Below, piece by piece: positions 1 through 6,091 of a stretch of DNA of 8,289 nucleotides. The position numbers and the translations under genes are program-made. The notes beneath the pieces are model-generated. The model saw only the letters and a program-made list of their open reading frames with translations, had not been told where the DNA came from and ran no database searches. This DNA comes from DATFKA01 sp042095835 (GTDB lineage: Bacteria > Bacteroidota > Bacteroidia > Chitinophagales > Saprospiraceae), in the NCBI GenBank assembly GCA_042095835.1, contig JBELML010000196.1:1-8289 (forward strand), read 5' to 3'. Positions within the stretch are counted from its first letter, which is position 1. Every line of letters begins with the position of its first letter.

Positions 1-144
1 TTTCAGTAAGAATTATAAAAAATTACAGGGTAATCTTTTGTTGCGTTTGCCCTAACAAAGAATAAGTCTCGCATTTTGATCGAGAAGATTCCATCAAAAT
101 CGAAAAGTTCTTTTTTGATCGTTACTCATCAGGAAAAACCATGC
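1..144. other. Leader upstream of the ECF sigma gene, no gene seen
   Basis: No coding region is supported here. A TTTG at 46-49 lies 21 nt before GCATTTTG at 71-78, which would be a poor match to the Bacteroidota promoter pair because the TA of the -7 box is missing. If used, transcription would start near 85 and the in-frame TTG at 76 could not be a start codon. Nothing else stands out. Confidence 0.3.
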
Positions 145-735
145 ATGCGGTTCAGAAATCAAAAAAGTTGGACAGACGAGGAATTGGTCGCCCATTTTAA
201 AAAGAAAGGGGACCTCAAAACCCTGGGTACGCTTTACGAGCGGTACCTGGACTTGCTCTATGGGGTATGCATGAAATACTTGAAATCACCAGAATCAGCA
301 GAAGACGCCGTGATGGACATTTTCGAACAACTCCCTGAAAAGGTTAAAAAGTTTGAAATTAAAACCTTTCGGTCTTGGGTTTATGTTTTAGCTAAAAATC
401 ATTGTTTGATGGCTTTGCGCAAAAAAGAAATTATTTTGCCAATGGAGCCTGCAATTATGCAATCTGATGAGTCGTTGCATCCTTTAATAAACGAAATCGA
501 TCAAACCAAAGATTACGAGCTGAAAAGTCTCAAAGCCTGTATCAAAAAACTGCCCGAACACCAGCGCACCTGTATCGAATTATTCTACCTACAAGGACAT
601 AGCTATCAAGAAATTGCCGAAGCTTTACCCTTGAATTTAGGTAAGGTGCGCTCTCATATTCAAAACGGGCGGCGGAATCTAAAAAATTGTATTACCGCCA
701 AAATGGAAAAAACGCCTTATGAAGCAGATGAATAG
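145..735 (+). CDS. ECF-type RNA polymerase sigma factor (sigma-70 family)
   Basis: This is an alternative sigma factor that would direct RNA polymerase to a small regulon. From the ATG at 145 it is 196 aa, typical for the ECF class. Sigma region 2 spans about residues 27-93, starting at LYERYLDLLYGVCMKYLK and including FRSWVYVLAKNHCLMALRK, the helix region that contacts the -10 element. Sigma region 4 spans about 127-180: ACIKKLPEHQRTCIELFYL followed by the helix-turn-helix SYQEIAEALPLNLGKVRSHI. No sigma 1.1 or region 3 is present, as expected for ECF. The frame stays open upstream to a TTG at 76 (219 aa). I prefer 145 because it is an ATG, the extra residues do not resemble sigma sequence, and AGGA lies 10 nt upstream. 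The stop is inside the next gene (17-bp overlap), implying translational coupling with its probable regulator. The family is clear; the ECF subgroup and stimulus are not. Confidence 0.9.
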   Translation: MRFRNQKSWTDEELVAHFKKKGDLKTLGTLYERYLDLLYGVCMKYLKSPESAEDAVMDIFEQLPEKVKKFEIKTFRSWVYVLAKNHCLMALRKKEIILPMEPAIMQSDESLHPLINEIDQTKDYELKSLKACIKKLPEHQRTCIELFYLQGHSYQEIAEALPLNLGKVRSHIQNGRRNLKNCITAKMEKTPYEADE

Positions 736-1963
736 TAAAAAAGGATTGCTTCGAAAGTGGATTTTAGGTGCTATCGGAGCTAAAGAGGAAATCCATCTCG
801 ACCGGCTTTCTCATGATGATCCATTCCTTGCAGATGCAATGGAGGGCTATCGCTCTGCGCCTACACATGACCATCAGCAAGCACTGAGTCGACTGCAAAA
901 CAAAGTTCGTCAGCAAACCGAAGAAAAGAGCAAGCGTATTTTTCCATTACCGATCCGGTCCATTGCTGCTATTGGGCTGCTCCTACTTGGCATGGCGGCT
1001 ATCTGGCGTTGGAGTTTATACCAGACCAGCAACGAAACGCTGGCCACCCTACCTCAAGAAATCAGTGAAATAAGGCCTACAGATGAACAGGCCATAGCCG
1101 AAAGTACTAGTCCTGATTTAGACACAGAAGCAGATCCCAGCCCCACTAATCTAGAAGAAAGCTTGCCGCCGCCACCGGTACCAGAACCAGCGACCAAACG
1201 TAATGCGCCATCCACCCAAGCGGCTCCCGCAGCGCCACCAGCGCCACCTCTAGTAGAGGAGGATATCGGCATGATCGAAGCAGAAATCACTGAGGAGATT
1301 GCCTTTGATACAAAAGCTGCCCAGCCAGTCGAATATTTAAATCGATCTAAAGAAGCGAAAGCTATTCCAGCTCAACCTGCTACAGATGCTGCATTCGAGG
1401 AGGCCATCAGTGCGATGAAAAAAACCAAATTTAATAGCCTGGAAGATGAGTCAGAAAATCCATTTATTGAATTAGGGGTCAGTTATTTTGAAATTGCCCA
1501 GGATCAAAACGACTCCTTATTTGCATTAGCACATTTTGAAACACATACCGATACGGTATTAAGCTACTATACCGATAACAATTTCTATATAGATTTTCGA
1601 CCGAATTCGGATGGCACCAAAAATCAATACCTAAGTCGTAATCTGGATCAAACCAAGCCCAACACCAAAGAAGAATATGATGTGCTAAAAGATTATTTTG
1701 GCTTTAGAAATAAGGAGAAAGACCAAGCAGAGTTCTTCCGCTCGGGGCGAAATGTAGTAGAACCTCCCATTTTTGCGCCTACCATTGCTTATTCCATTTG
1801 GCCTGACGGTCAGCCTCAAGCCCTTGAGGTTGTCAAAACGGCAACACCTACTTATGATCGCATGGCCATCAATATGGTACAAAAAGGCCCCAAATGGGTA
1901 CTACCCAAAGGTTTGGATAGTTTACAAACACGAATCATCATCCCTTTGGAACAGCAGAATTAA
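719..1963 (+). CDS. Single-pass membrane protein with TonB-C-like end, putative anti-sigma factor
   Basis: The 414-aa protein has a cytoplasmic N-terminus (about 1-78), one transmembrane helix at about 81-99 (IAAIGLLLLGMAAIW) and a long periplasmic part. Residues 28-41 (DRLSHDDPFLADAM) resemble the N-terminal motif of Bacteroidota proteins encoded next to ECF sigma factors. Residues 120-180 are rich in Pro, Ala and Glu, with PPPP at 150-153 and PAAPPAPP, like the periplasm-spanning linker of TonB. Residues about 351-410 fit a TonB C-terminal domain pattern: IAYSIWPDGQPQALEVVK, then YDRMAINMVQKGPKWVLP. Residues 225-345 are not recognised. The 17-bp overlap with the sigma gene suggests a sigma/anti-sigma pair that passes an envelope signal inward; this is inference. 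It could also be a TonB-like energy transducer. The start could be the ATG at 719 or the one at 728. The stop overlaps the convergent lipoprotein gene by 4 bp. Confidence 0.75.
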   Translation: MKQMNSKKGLLRKWILGAIGAKEEIHLDRLSHDDPFLADAMEGYRSAPTHDHQQALSRLQNKVRQQTEEKSKRIFPLPIRSIAAIGLLLLGMAAIWRWSLYQTSNETLATLPQEISEIRPTDEQAIAESTSPDLDTEADPSPTNLEESLPPPPVPEPATKRNAPSTQAAPAAPPAPPLVEEDIGMIEAEITEEIAFDTKAAQPVEYLNRSKEAKAIPAQPATDAAFEEAISAMKKTKFNSLEDESENPFIELGVSYFEIAQDQNDSLFALAHFETHTDTVLSYYTDNNFYIDFRPNSDGTKNQYLSRNLDQTKPNTKEEYDVLKDYFGFRNKEKDQAEFFRSGRNVVEPPIFAPTIAYSIWPDGQPQALEVVKTATPTYDRMAINMVQKGPKWVLPKGLDSLQTRIIIPLEQQN

Positions 1964-2199
1964 TTATCCTCACAAGCGCCTTTTTCCCATTTAAGGATTC
2001 CACTCGTCTTCGCAACACAGGCATTGGAGTAGGTTTTGCCATCACAGCCGCAGACAGGATTATAGTCCATCGTACAGATAGCATCTTTTTGTACTTGAGC
2101 CGGATCGTAGCAATCTGGGGTAGCCTTTTGGGTTTTCTTACTACAAGTAGACAAGAGGAAAAAGCAAATCATGCTAAGAAAAAGGAGTCTATTTCGCAT
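1960..2199 (-). CDS. Kazal-type serine protease inhibitor domain lipoprotein
   Basis: A 79-aa secreted protein. Residues 1-18 form a lipoprotein signal peptide (basic RNR, hydrophobic LLFLSMICFFLL) ending in LLSTC, so Cys19 would be lipidated; Thr at -1 is less usual than Ala or Gly. The mature part has six cysteines (30, 42, 50, 52, 61, 76). The core from Cys42 to Cys61, with PVCGCDGKTYSNAC, is the Kazal signature, and W71..C76 closes it as in bacterial Kazal domains. Kazal domains bind serine proteases in a substrate-like way; whether this one inhibits any protease is untested. After Cys19 comes SKKTQK, without the acidic residues typical of Bacteroidota surface-export signals, so it may stay periplasmic. 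It lies 13 bp after the TerB-like gene, probably in one transcript. No terminator was seen before it runs into the convergent gene. Confidence 0.85.
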   Translation of the reverse strand: MRNRLLFLSMICFFLLSTCSKKTQKATPDCYDPAQVQKDAICTMDYNPVCGCDGKTYSNACVAKTSGILKWEKGACEDN

Positions 2200-2212
2200 A
2201 TTAGCTAGCTTA

Positions 2213-2572
2213 TTAATTCATAAAATAGGTGGTAAGATCGTTCCTAAAGCGATCGATGATACCTGCTTCTTGTTCATCTACGCCATCGCTAGCCTCCGCT
2301 ACTTTTTCAAGGACTTCCATCAGGAAAGCATATTCCTCATTGGGGCCATAAGCCTGGCAGGTAACTAATGCCTTTTGATAGGCCGCTTCTAAAGTTTTAC
2401 TTTTTCTTTTTTCATAGTCGAATGACCATTGAATAGCCGCTGCCCAAGGATGCCCTAAGAGCAATTCCTGGAGGCGATCGGTCTCTTCCTCCTGAATATA
2501 GCCGTCTGCTAGCGCTACCGCGTAGATCAGTTCGCCCATGGCGTCGTACAATTCTTCTTTTGATATATCCAT
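2213..2572 (-). CDS. TerB-like (tellurite-resistance fold) small protein
   Basis: A 119-aa, mostly helical, acidic protein with no signal peptide or membrane segment, so cytosolic. Two helical repeats carry the TerB-type motif: ELIYAVALADGYIQEEETDRL (about 14-34) and LMEVLEKVAEASDGVDEQEAGII (about 83-105). In each, a hydrophobic helix is followed by an A(D/S)DG turn and acidic residues that in TerB-family proteins may bind metal. TerB-like domains occur in tellurite and stress-response loci but also alone with unknown roles. No other ter gene is nearby, so tellurite resistance should not be assumed. It is the first gene of a likely two-gene unit with the Kazal lipoprotein. The start at 2572 is the only good ATG and lies about 24 nt after the predicted transcription start. 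Fold assignment is moderately sure; function is unknown. Confidence 0.7.
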   Translation of the reverse strand: MDISKEELYDAMGELIYAVALADGYIQEEETDRLQELLLGHPWAAAIQWSFDYEKRKSKTLEAAYQKALVTCQAYGPNEEYAFLMEVLEKVAEASDGVDEQEAGIIDRFRNDLTTYFMN

Positions 2573-2602
2573 AGCTTGAGAATAAGGTCCATAATTATTA
2601 TC

Positions 2603-2633
2603 GGAAGGTAGAGATTTCTTTTGGCTTTCGCAA
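2603..2633 (-). promoter_or_regulatory. Candidate Bacteroidota-type promoter for the TerB-like/Kazal unit
   Basis: Read on the minus strand, TTG (2633-2631) is followed after 20 nt by TACCTTCC (2610-2603). This matches the Bacteroidota -33 element and six of eight positions of the -7 element TAnnTTTG. The predicted start near 2596 gives a leader of about 24 nt. This is a match by eye only. Confidence 0.4.
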
Positions 2634-2657
2634 TTTATGACTTGGGGAGTTGAGAGA

Positions 2658-2687
2658 GGGGAGACTGGGGGACTGGGGGACTGGGGG
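2658..2687 (+). other. G-quadruplex motif 1
   Basis: Four G-runs lie on the plus strand: 2658-2661 (4), 2667-2671 (5), 2675-2679 (5) and 2683-2687 (5), with loops of 5, 3 and 3 nt. This satisfies the usual intramolecular G-quadruplex rule with four tetrads and short loops. Folding in the cell is not shown by sequence alone. Confidence 0.65.
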
Positions 2688-2702
2688 ACTTGGAGACTGG
2701 GA
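2663..2702 (+). repeat. Tandem octamer GACTGGGG, five units
   Basis: Five head-to-tail 8-bp units. Units 1-3 (2663-2686) are exact GACTGGGG; unit 4 (2687-2694) is GACTTGGA and unit 5 (2695-2702) is GACTGGGA. Related fragments such as GACTTGGGGA (2721-2730) and GGACTGGGGG (2782-2791) follow, so the array looks partly decayed. The unit resembles the ACTGGGG heptamer (CCCCAGT) of the STRR repeats in filamentous cyanobacteria, though with period 8. Slippage during replication could change the copy number. Confidence 0.85.
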
Positions 2703-2763
2703 GAAGACAGAGAGAGCGGGGACTTGGGGAGAGGGAGAGCGGAGACTTTGGTACATTGAGATA

Positions 2764-2791
2764 GGGAGAGCGGGGATCGGGGGACTGGGGG
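2764..2791 (+). other. G-quadruplex motif 2
   Basis: G-runs at 2764-2766 (3), 2772-2775 (4), 2779-2783 (5) and 2787-2791 (5) are separated by loops of 5, 3 and 3 nt. A three-tetrad quadruplex is possible on the same strand as motif 1, about 75 bp further on. Confidence 0.6.
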
Positions 2792-2992
2792 CTGACTGGA
2801 TAAACCTAATTAGTGGCTTCGTGGCTGGTATTTTAAGTGTGACTTTGAGAGGAGGAGGCTTTTGATATTGCTTACTTCATCAATGCTTGCTAGTAGTCGT
2901 TTCAAAAAAAATAAACGTTTAATAACCGAATAATTGGTGGTGGAGTATAGAACTTTGGTTTATGATTTTTCTAAATATTTAAATTTTTTATC

Positions 2993-3337
2993 ATGAACAA
3001 CCTTAAGAACAGTGTACAATTAATGGGATTCCTTGGAGCAGATCCCGATTTTAAAAAGTTGGAAAATGGAAGCACACTTGCCAAGTTCCGAATGGCGACC
3101 AATGAGTATTATACCAATAAAAATGGCGACCGAGTGGAGACCACTTATTGGCATAACTGCGTCGGCTGGGGCAAGCAGGCTGAAGTAATGAACCAGCTTT
3201 TGAAAAAGGGAAAAGAAGTCTTGATACGTGGCAAATTAACCTACAGCAGCTATCAAGATAAGCAAGGAAATACTAGGCAAGTACCAGAGATTGTCGTAAA
3301 CGAATTCTCTCTTACTAGTAAAAAAGCCTCTGCTTAG
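2993..3337 (+). CDS. ssb: Single-stranded DNA-binding protein, short form without acidic tail
   Basis: The 114-aa protein is one OB-fold that would coat single-stranded DNA during replication, repair or recombination. Typical SSB features are NSVQLMGFLGADPDFKKL (6-23), the central LAKFRMATNEYY (29-40), TYWHNCVGWGKQAEVM (51-66) with aromatic residues W53 and W59, and the KGKEVLIRGKLTYSSYQDKQG turn (72-92). It ends in TSKKASA right after the OB-fold. There is no Gly/Pro-rich linker and no acidic DDDIPF-type tip, which classical SSB uses to recruit partner proteins. Such short SSBs are common in Bacteroidota, often beside a full-length SSB, so this may be a secondary copy. It stands alone, with a terminator 27 bp downstream and a G-rich repeat region upstream. 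The start ATG at 2993 gives the usual SSB N-terminus. Confidence 0.92.
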   Translation: MNNLKNSVQLMGFLGADPDFKKLENGSTLAKFRMATNEYYTNKNGDRVETTYWHNCVGWGKQAEVMNQLLKKGKEVLIRGKLTYSSYQDKQGNTRQVPEIVVNEFSLTSKKASA

Positions 3338-3363
3338 CAGACAAGCCCTATTCAGCTATTCTG

Positions 3364-3399
3364 CCCGAAATCAGTTTAAAATCTGGTTTCGGGTTTTTT
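3364..3399 (+). terminator. Intrinsic terminator after ssb
   Basis: CCCGAAATCAG (3364-3374) pairs with CTGGTTTCGGG (3383-3393), an 11-bp stem with one U-G wobble and an 8-nt loop, followed at once by six T (3394-3399). It begins 27 bp after the ssb stop and separates ssb from the beta-oxidation genes. Confidence 0.88.
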
Positions 3400-3443
3400 A
3401 TTTAAAAAAAATAAAAGTCTTACCTACTGTAATCCAAATAACC

Positions 3444-3473
3444 TTTGTTTTTGTTCTAAAAAATGTATTTTTG
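3444..3473 (+). promoter_or_regulatory. Candidate Bacteroidota-type promoter of fadN
   Basis: TTTG at 3444-3447 and TATTTTTG at 3466-3473 (an exact TAnnTTTG) are separated by 18 nt, close to the 19-21 usual in Bacteroidota. The predicted transcription start is near 3480, giving a leader of about 57 nt. The position, between a strong terminator and the gene, supports it. Confidence 0.55.
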
Positions 3474-3479
3474 CCACAT

Positions 3480-3495
3480 TAGCGAAAATTCGCTA
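3480..3495. promoter_or_regulatory. Perfect 16-bp palindrome at the fadN start site, candidate operator
   Basis: TAGCGAAAATTCGCTA has 7-bp arms and a 2-bp centre. It begins 7 bp after the -7 element and covers the predicted transcription start, a usual place for a repressor site. Beta-oxidation genes in many bacteria are repressed by acyl-CoA-responsive TetR- or GntR-family regulators. No regulator gene is in this window, so the binding protein is unknown. Confidence 0.4.
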
Positions 3496-3536
3496 GAAAT
3501 CGAACTGAATTCAATTTTTGAAATAACAACCAACCA

Positions 3537-5924
3537 ATGAATAGAAAACTAAAAAAGGTAGCCGTTCTTGGATCAGGCGTAATGGGCTCAGGCATCGCCT
3601 GTCATTTTGCCAATATCGGTCTTGAGGTCATCATGCTAGACATCGTGCCCTTTGACTTGAGCGAGGAGGAGAAAGCTAATCCAGCTGCTCGCAACCGTAT
3701 CGTGAATGGAGCACTTAAAAATGCACTTAAATCTCGACCTGCCGCATTATATGACAAAAGTTTTGCCTCTAGAATTACTACGGGCAACTTCGATGATGAT
3801 TTTGAGAAAATTGGAGATTGTGATTGGGTAATCGAGGTCGTCATTGAAAGATTGGACATCAAAAAGCAAATTTTTGAAAAAGTAGAAAAATATCGCAAAG
3901 CAGGTTCCCTGGTGACTTCTAATACCTCCGGAATCCCTATCCACATGATGGCAGCAGGAAGAAGCGAAGATTTCCGTCAGCATTTCTGCGGGACTCACTT
4001 TTTCAATCCTCCCAGGTATTTAAGGCTTTTTGAAGTCATCCCTACTGCCGATACCAAGCAGGAGGTTATTGACTTTTTCATGCACTACGGTGATGTTTAT
4101 CTAGGCAAGCAAACAGTACTTTGTAAAGATACACCTGCTTTCATTGGGAACCGTATCGGCATCTATGCCCTTTCTAAGGTTTACCAACTGACAACGGAGC
4201 TGGGCCTTCGTATCGAAGAAGTAGATAAACTGACTGGACCGGCTATTGGTCGTCCTAAAACAGGCTCATTCCGCCTGGGAGATTTAGTGGGGCTAGATAC
4301 TTCTGCTAAGGTTATGCAGGGTGTAAAGGATAATTGCCCCGACGATGAGCAAGCTCATGTGTTCGATTCTCCTAAATACATGCAATTTCTGCTGGAGAAT
4401 AAATTCTTGGGCAACAAAACCAGACAAGGATTTTACAAAAAGATTAAGGATGAGAATGGCAAAAAAGCTGTCCTGGCACTTAATCTGGAAACACTTGAAT
4501 ACGCGCCATCTGTTAAACCTGATCTGCCTAGCCTAAAAGGTGTAAAAAACATCGATCAATTAGCCAAGAAGATTCAGTTCATGTTCGACGCCGAAGACAA
4601 AGGTGGTGAACTGGTAAGAAAATCTTTATTGGGCTTATTCGCCTATATTTCTAATCGTATTCCTGAGATCACCGATGCCCTTTATAGTATCGATGATGCT
4701 ATGCGCGCTGGTTATGCCTGGGAGGTAGGCCCCTTTGAATATTGGGATATTATTGGTGTCAAAAAAGGCTTAGATTTAGCTAAAGCTGCGGGTGAGCAAG
4801 TCGCTCCTTGGATCGAGGAAATGCTAGTAGCTGGTCATGAGACCTTTTATATAAGAGAAGATGGGGTACGCAAATTCTACGATGTAGCCAGCAAATCTTA
4901 TGTGGCTATTCCTGGAGCAGACTCCTTTATCATTCTGGACAACTACCGTGCTCAGACTCCCGTACATAAGAATAATGAAATCATCCTACACGATATCGGA
5001 GATGGCGTGCTGAATCTAGAATTCACTAGTCCACATAATAGTATTGGCGAGGGCGTCCTACGTGGTATCAACGAATCTATTGAAAAGGCCGAAGAAGAAG
5101 GTTGGACTGGATTGGTCATTGGTAACAATGATACCAACTTCTCAGTAGGAGCCAATTTGATGATGATCGCAATGCTAGCTTATCAGCAAGAGTTCGAAGA
5201 GCTCAACTTTGCGGTCAACTTCTTCCAGCAGACGACGATGCGTTGTCGCTACTCTTCAATCCCTGTAGTGGCTGCCACTCAAGGATATGTATTTGGTGGT
5301 GGATGTGAGACCTTGATGCACTGCGATGCAGCAGCTGTAAGTGCAGAATCGTATATAGGTTTAGTAGAAGTAGGTGTCGGATTGATTCCTGGTGGAGGTG
5401 GTACCAAAGAGTTTGCGCTACGAGCATCTGATGATTTTGTAAAAGATGGCGTACAGGTTCCTGGACTTATTGAGCGATTTAAAACGATCGCTATGGCTAG
5501 TGTCGCGACTTCAGCTCACGAGGCTTTTAATCAAGGCTACTTAATCCAAGGTAGAGATGAGGTCGTCATGAACAAAGATCGTGCTATCGCGGAAGCCAAG
5601 AAAAAGGTGCTAGAGCTTGCTCCTAATTATATGCAACCCATTCAGCGCAACGACATCACCGTACTAGGTCAAACTGGATTGGCGGCACTGTATGTTGCAG
5701 CTAATGAGTTGCGTCTTGGGAAATATGCTTCTGAGCACGACATCAAAATCGCTAAAAAAGCAGCTTTTGTCCTTTGTGGTGGAGATTTGTCTGGAACACC
5801 TAAAGTATCAGAGCAGTACCTACTCGATATAGAAAGAGAAGCTTTCTTGAGTCTTGCGGGCGAGCAGAAAACGTTGGAGCGTATCCAACATATGCTACAA
5901 ACGAATAAGCCACTACGTAACTAG
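3537..5924 (+). CDS. fadN: FadN-type 3-hydroxyacyl-CoA dehydrogenase / enoyl-CoA hydratase
   Basis: A 795-aa bifunctional cytosolic enzyme for two successive beta-oxidation steps: hydration of trans-2-enoyl-CoA and NAD-dependent oxidation of 3-hydroxyacyl-CoA. The Rossmann NAD site is at the N-terminus (AVLGSGVMGSGIA, 9-21, with acidic D35). The dehydrogenase catalytic set is visible: SNTSG (128-132), H154 in THFFNPP, E166 in FEVI and N205 in GNRIG. The dehydrogenase C-terminal domains follow to about residue 440. The hydratase/isomerase domain spans about 475-680, with oxyanion-hole segments FSVGANL (535-541) and YVFGGGCE (584-591) and both acid/base glutamates, E591 and E611 (VEVGVGLIPGGGGT). 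Dehydrogenase first, hydratase second is the order of Bacillus FadN (YusL, about 790 aa) and the reverse of E. coli FadB. The next gene is the matching thiolase. The ATG at 3537 lies directly before the Rossmann strand, so the start is secure. There is no clear Shine-Dalgarno sequence, as usual in Bacteroidota. Confidence 0.9.
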   Translation: MNRKLKKVAVLGSGVMGSGIACHFANIGLEVIMLDIVPFDLSEEEKANPAARNRIVNGALKNALKSRPAALYDKSFASRITTGNFDDDFEKIGDCDWVIEVVIERLDIKKQIFEKVEKYRKAGSLVTSNTSGIPIHMMAAGRSEDFRQHFCGTHFFNPPRYLRLFEVIPTADTKQEVIDFFMHYGDVYLGKQTVLCKDTPAFIGNRIGIYALSKVYQLTTELGLRIEEVDKLTGPAIGRPKTGSFRLGDLVGLDTSAKVMQGVKDNCPDDEQAHVFDSPKYMQFLLENKFLGNKTRQGFYKKIKDENGKKAVLALNLETLEYAPSVKPDLPSLKGVKNIDQLAKKIQFMFDAEDKGGELVRKSLLGLFAYISNRIPEITDALYSIDDAMRAGYAWEVGPFEYWDIIGVKKGLDLAKAAGEQVAPWIEEMLVAGHETFYIREDGVRKFYDVASKSYVAIPGADSFIILDNYRAQTPVHKNNEIILHDIGDGVLNLEFTSPHNSIGEGVLRGINESIEKAEEEGWTGLVIGNNDTNFSVGANLMMIAMLAYQQEFEELNFAVNFFQQTTMRCRYSSIPVVAATQGYVFGGGCETLMHCDAAAVSAESYIGLVEVGVGLIPGGGGTKEFALRASDDFVKDGVQVPGLIERFKTIAMASVATSAHEAFNQGYLIQGRDEVVMNKDRAIAEAKKKVLELAPNYMQPIQRNDITVLGQTGLAALYVAANELRLGKYASEHDIKIAKKAAFVLCGGDLSGTPKVSEQYLLDIEREAFLSLAGEQKTLERIQHMLQTNKPLRN

Positions 5925-5994
5925 TACTGCCGAAACTGACGGAGAATTTTTTTCAAATTCTTATCAGCTTGTCGGCATGTCAGTATGATTATAA

Positions 5995-6019
5995 TCTGCC
6001 AAATTCAAACTTTTGCAGA
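5995..6019. promoter_or_regulatory. Inverted repeat 1 upstream of the thiolase gene
   Basis: TCTGC (5995-5999) and GCAGA (6015-6019) are arms extended by AAA/TTT after one mismatch, around a 7-nt centre. The arms are shared with a second inverted repeat closer to the gene. It could be an operator or an RNA stem; it has no T-tract, so it is not a standard terminator. Confidence 0.3.
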
Positions 6020-6052
6020 CTTTATATCATTACAAAATTATATCACTATTCA

Positions 6053-6078
6053 TCTGCCATAGCTTTAGCATAGGCAGA
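6053..6078 (+). promoter_or_regulatory. Inverted repeat 2 just before the thiolase start
   Basis: TCTGCC (6053-6058) pairs with GGCAGA (6073-6078), and GCT (6062-6064) with AGC (6067-6069), flanking a symmetric ATA/ATA internal loop and a TT centre. It ends 13 nt before the ATG at 6092, so as RNA it would sit at the edge of the ribosome site; as DNA it could be an operator. Confidence 0.4.
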
Positions 6079-6091
6079 CAACATTAATAAA

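Larger units (their letters stand above)
2573..2992. other. Divergent 420-bp intergenic region with G-rich repeat core
   Basis: This gap separates the minus-strand TerB-like gene from ssb. Its left edge holds the candidate promoter described separately. Positions 2641-2799 are strongly purine-rich on the plus strand, with runs of G and GA, and hold the octamer array and three GAGAGCGG copies (2712-2719, 2735-2742, 2766-2773). From about 2800 the base composition returns to normal and then becomes AT-rich. A 10-bp palindrome TAAACGTTTA lies at 2912-2921. I found no convincing promoter for ssb; GAACTTTG at 2950-2957 is one base from the -7 consensus but lacks a well-spaced -33 element. Confidence 0.6.

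Noticed and set aside
76..144. Upstream TTG start extending the sigma factor by 23 residues
   Set aside because: Rare start codon, no ribosome-site-like sequence, and the extra residues do not resemble sigma factor sequence; the ATG at 145 gives a normal ECF length.
1054..1290. 78-aa minus-strand ORF rich in Ser, Gly and Ala
   Set aside because: Shadow of the proline-rich linker of the TonB-like protein; low complexity and no independent signals.
2213..2572. Tellurite resistance locus
   Set aside because: Only a lone TerB-like gene is present; no terZ, terD, terC or related genes are in the window, so a resistance role is unsupported.
2650..2865. 71-aa plus-strand ORF rich in Gly, Trp and Asp (GDWGTGGLGDW)
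   Set aside because: It is a translation of the octamer array and GA-rich repeats, with no domain and no start signal; the open frame is a by-product of few T and A runs.
2912..2921. TAAACGTTTA palindrome upstream of ssb as an operator
   Set aside because: Only 10 bp in an AT-rich stretch, no well-defined promoter beside it; easily due to chance.
5944..5960. GAATTT/AAATTC stem after fadN as a terminator
   Set aside because: AU-only core of 6 bp, the T-run lies in the loop side and no T-tract follows; not a credible terminator.
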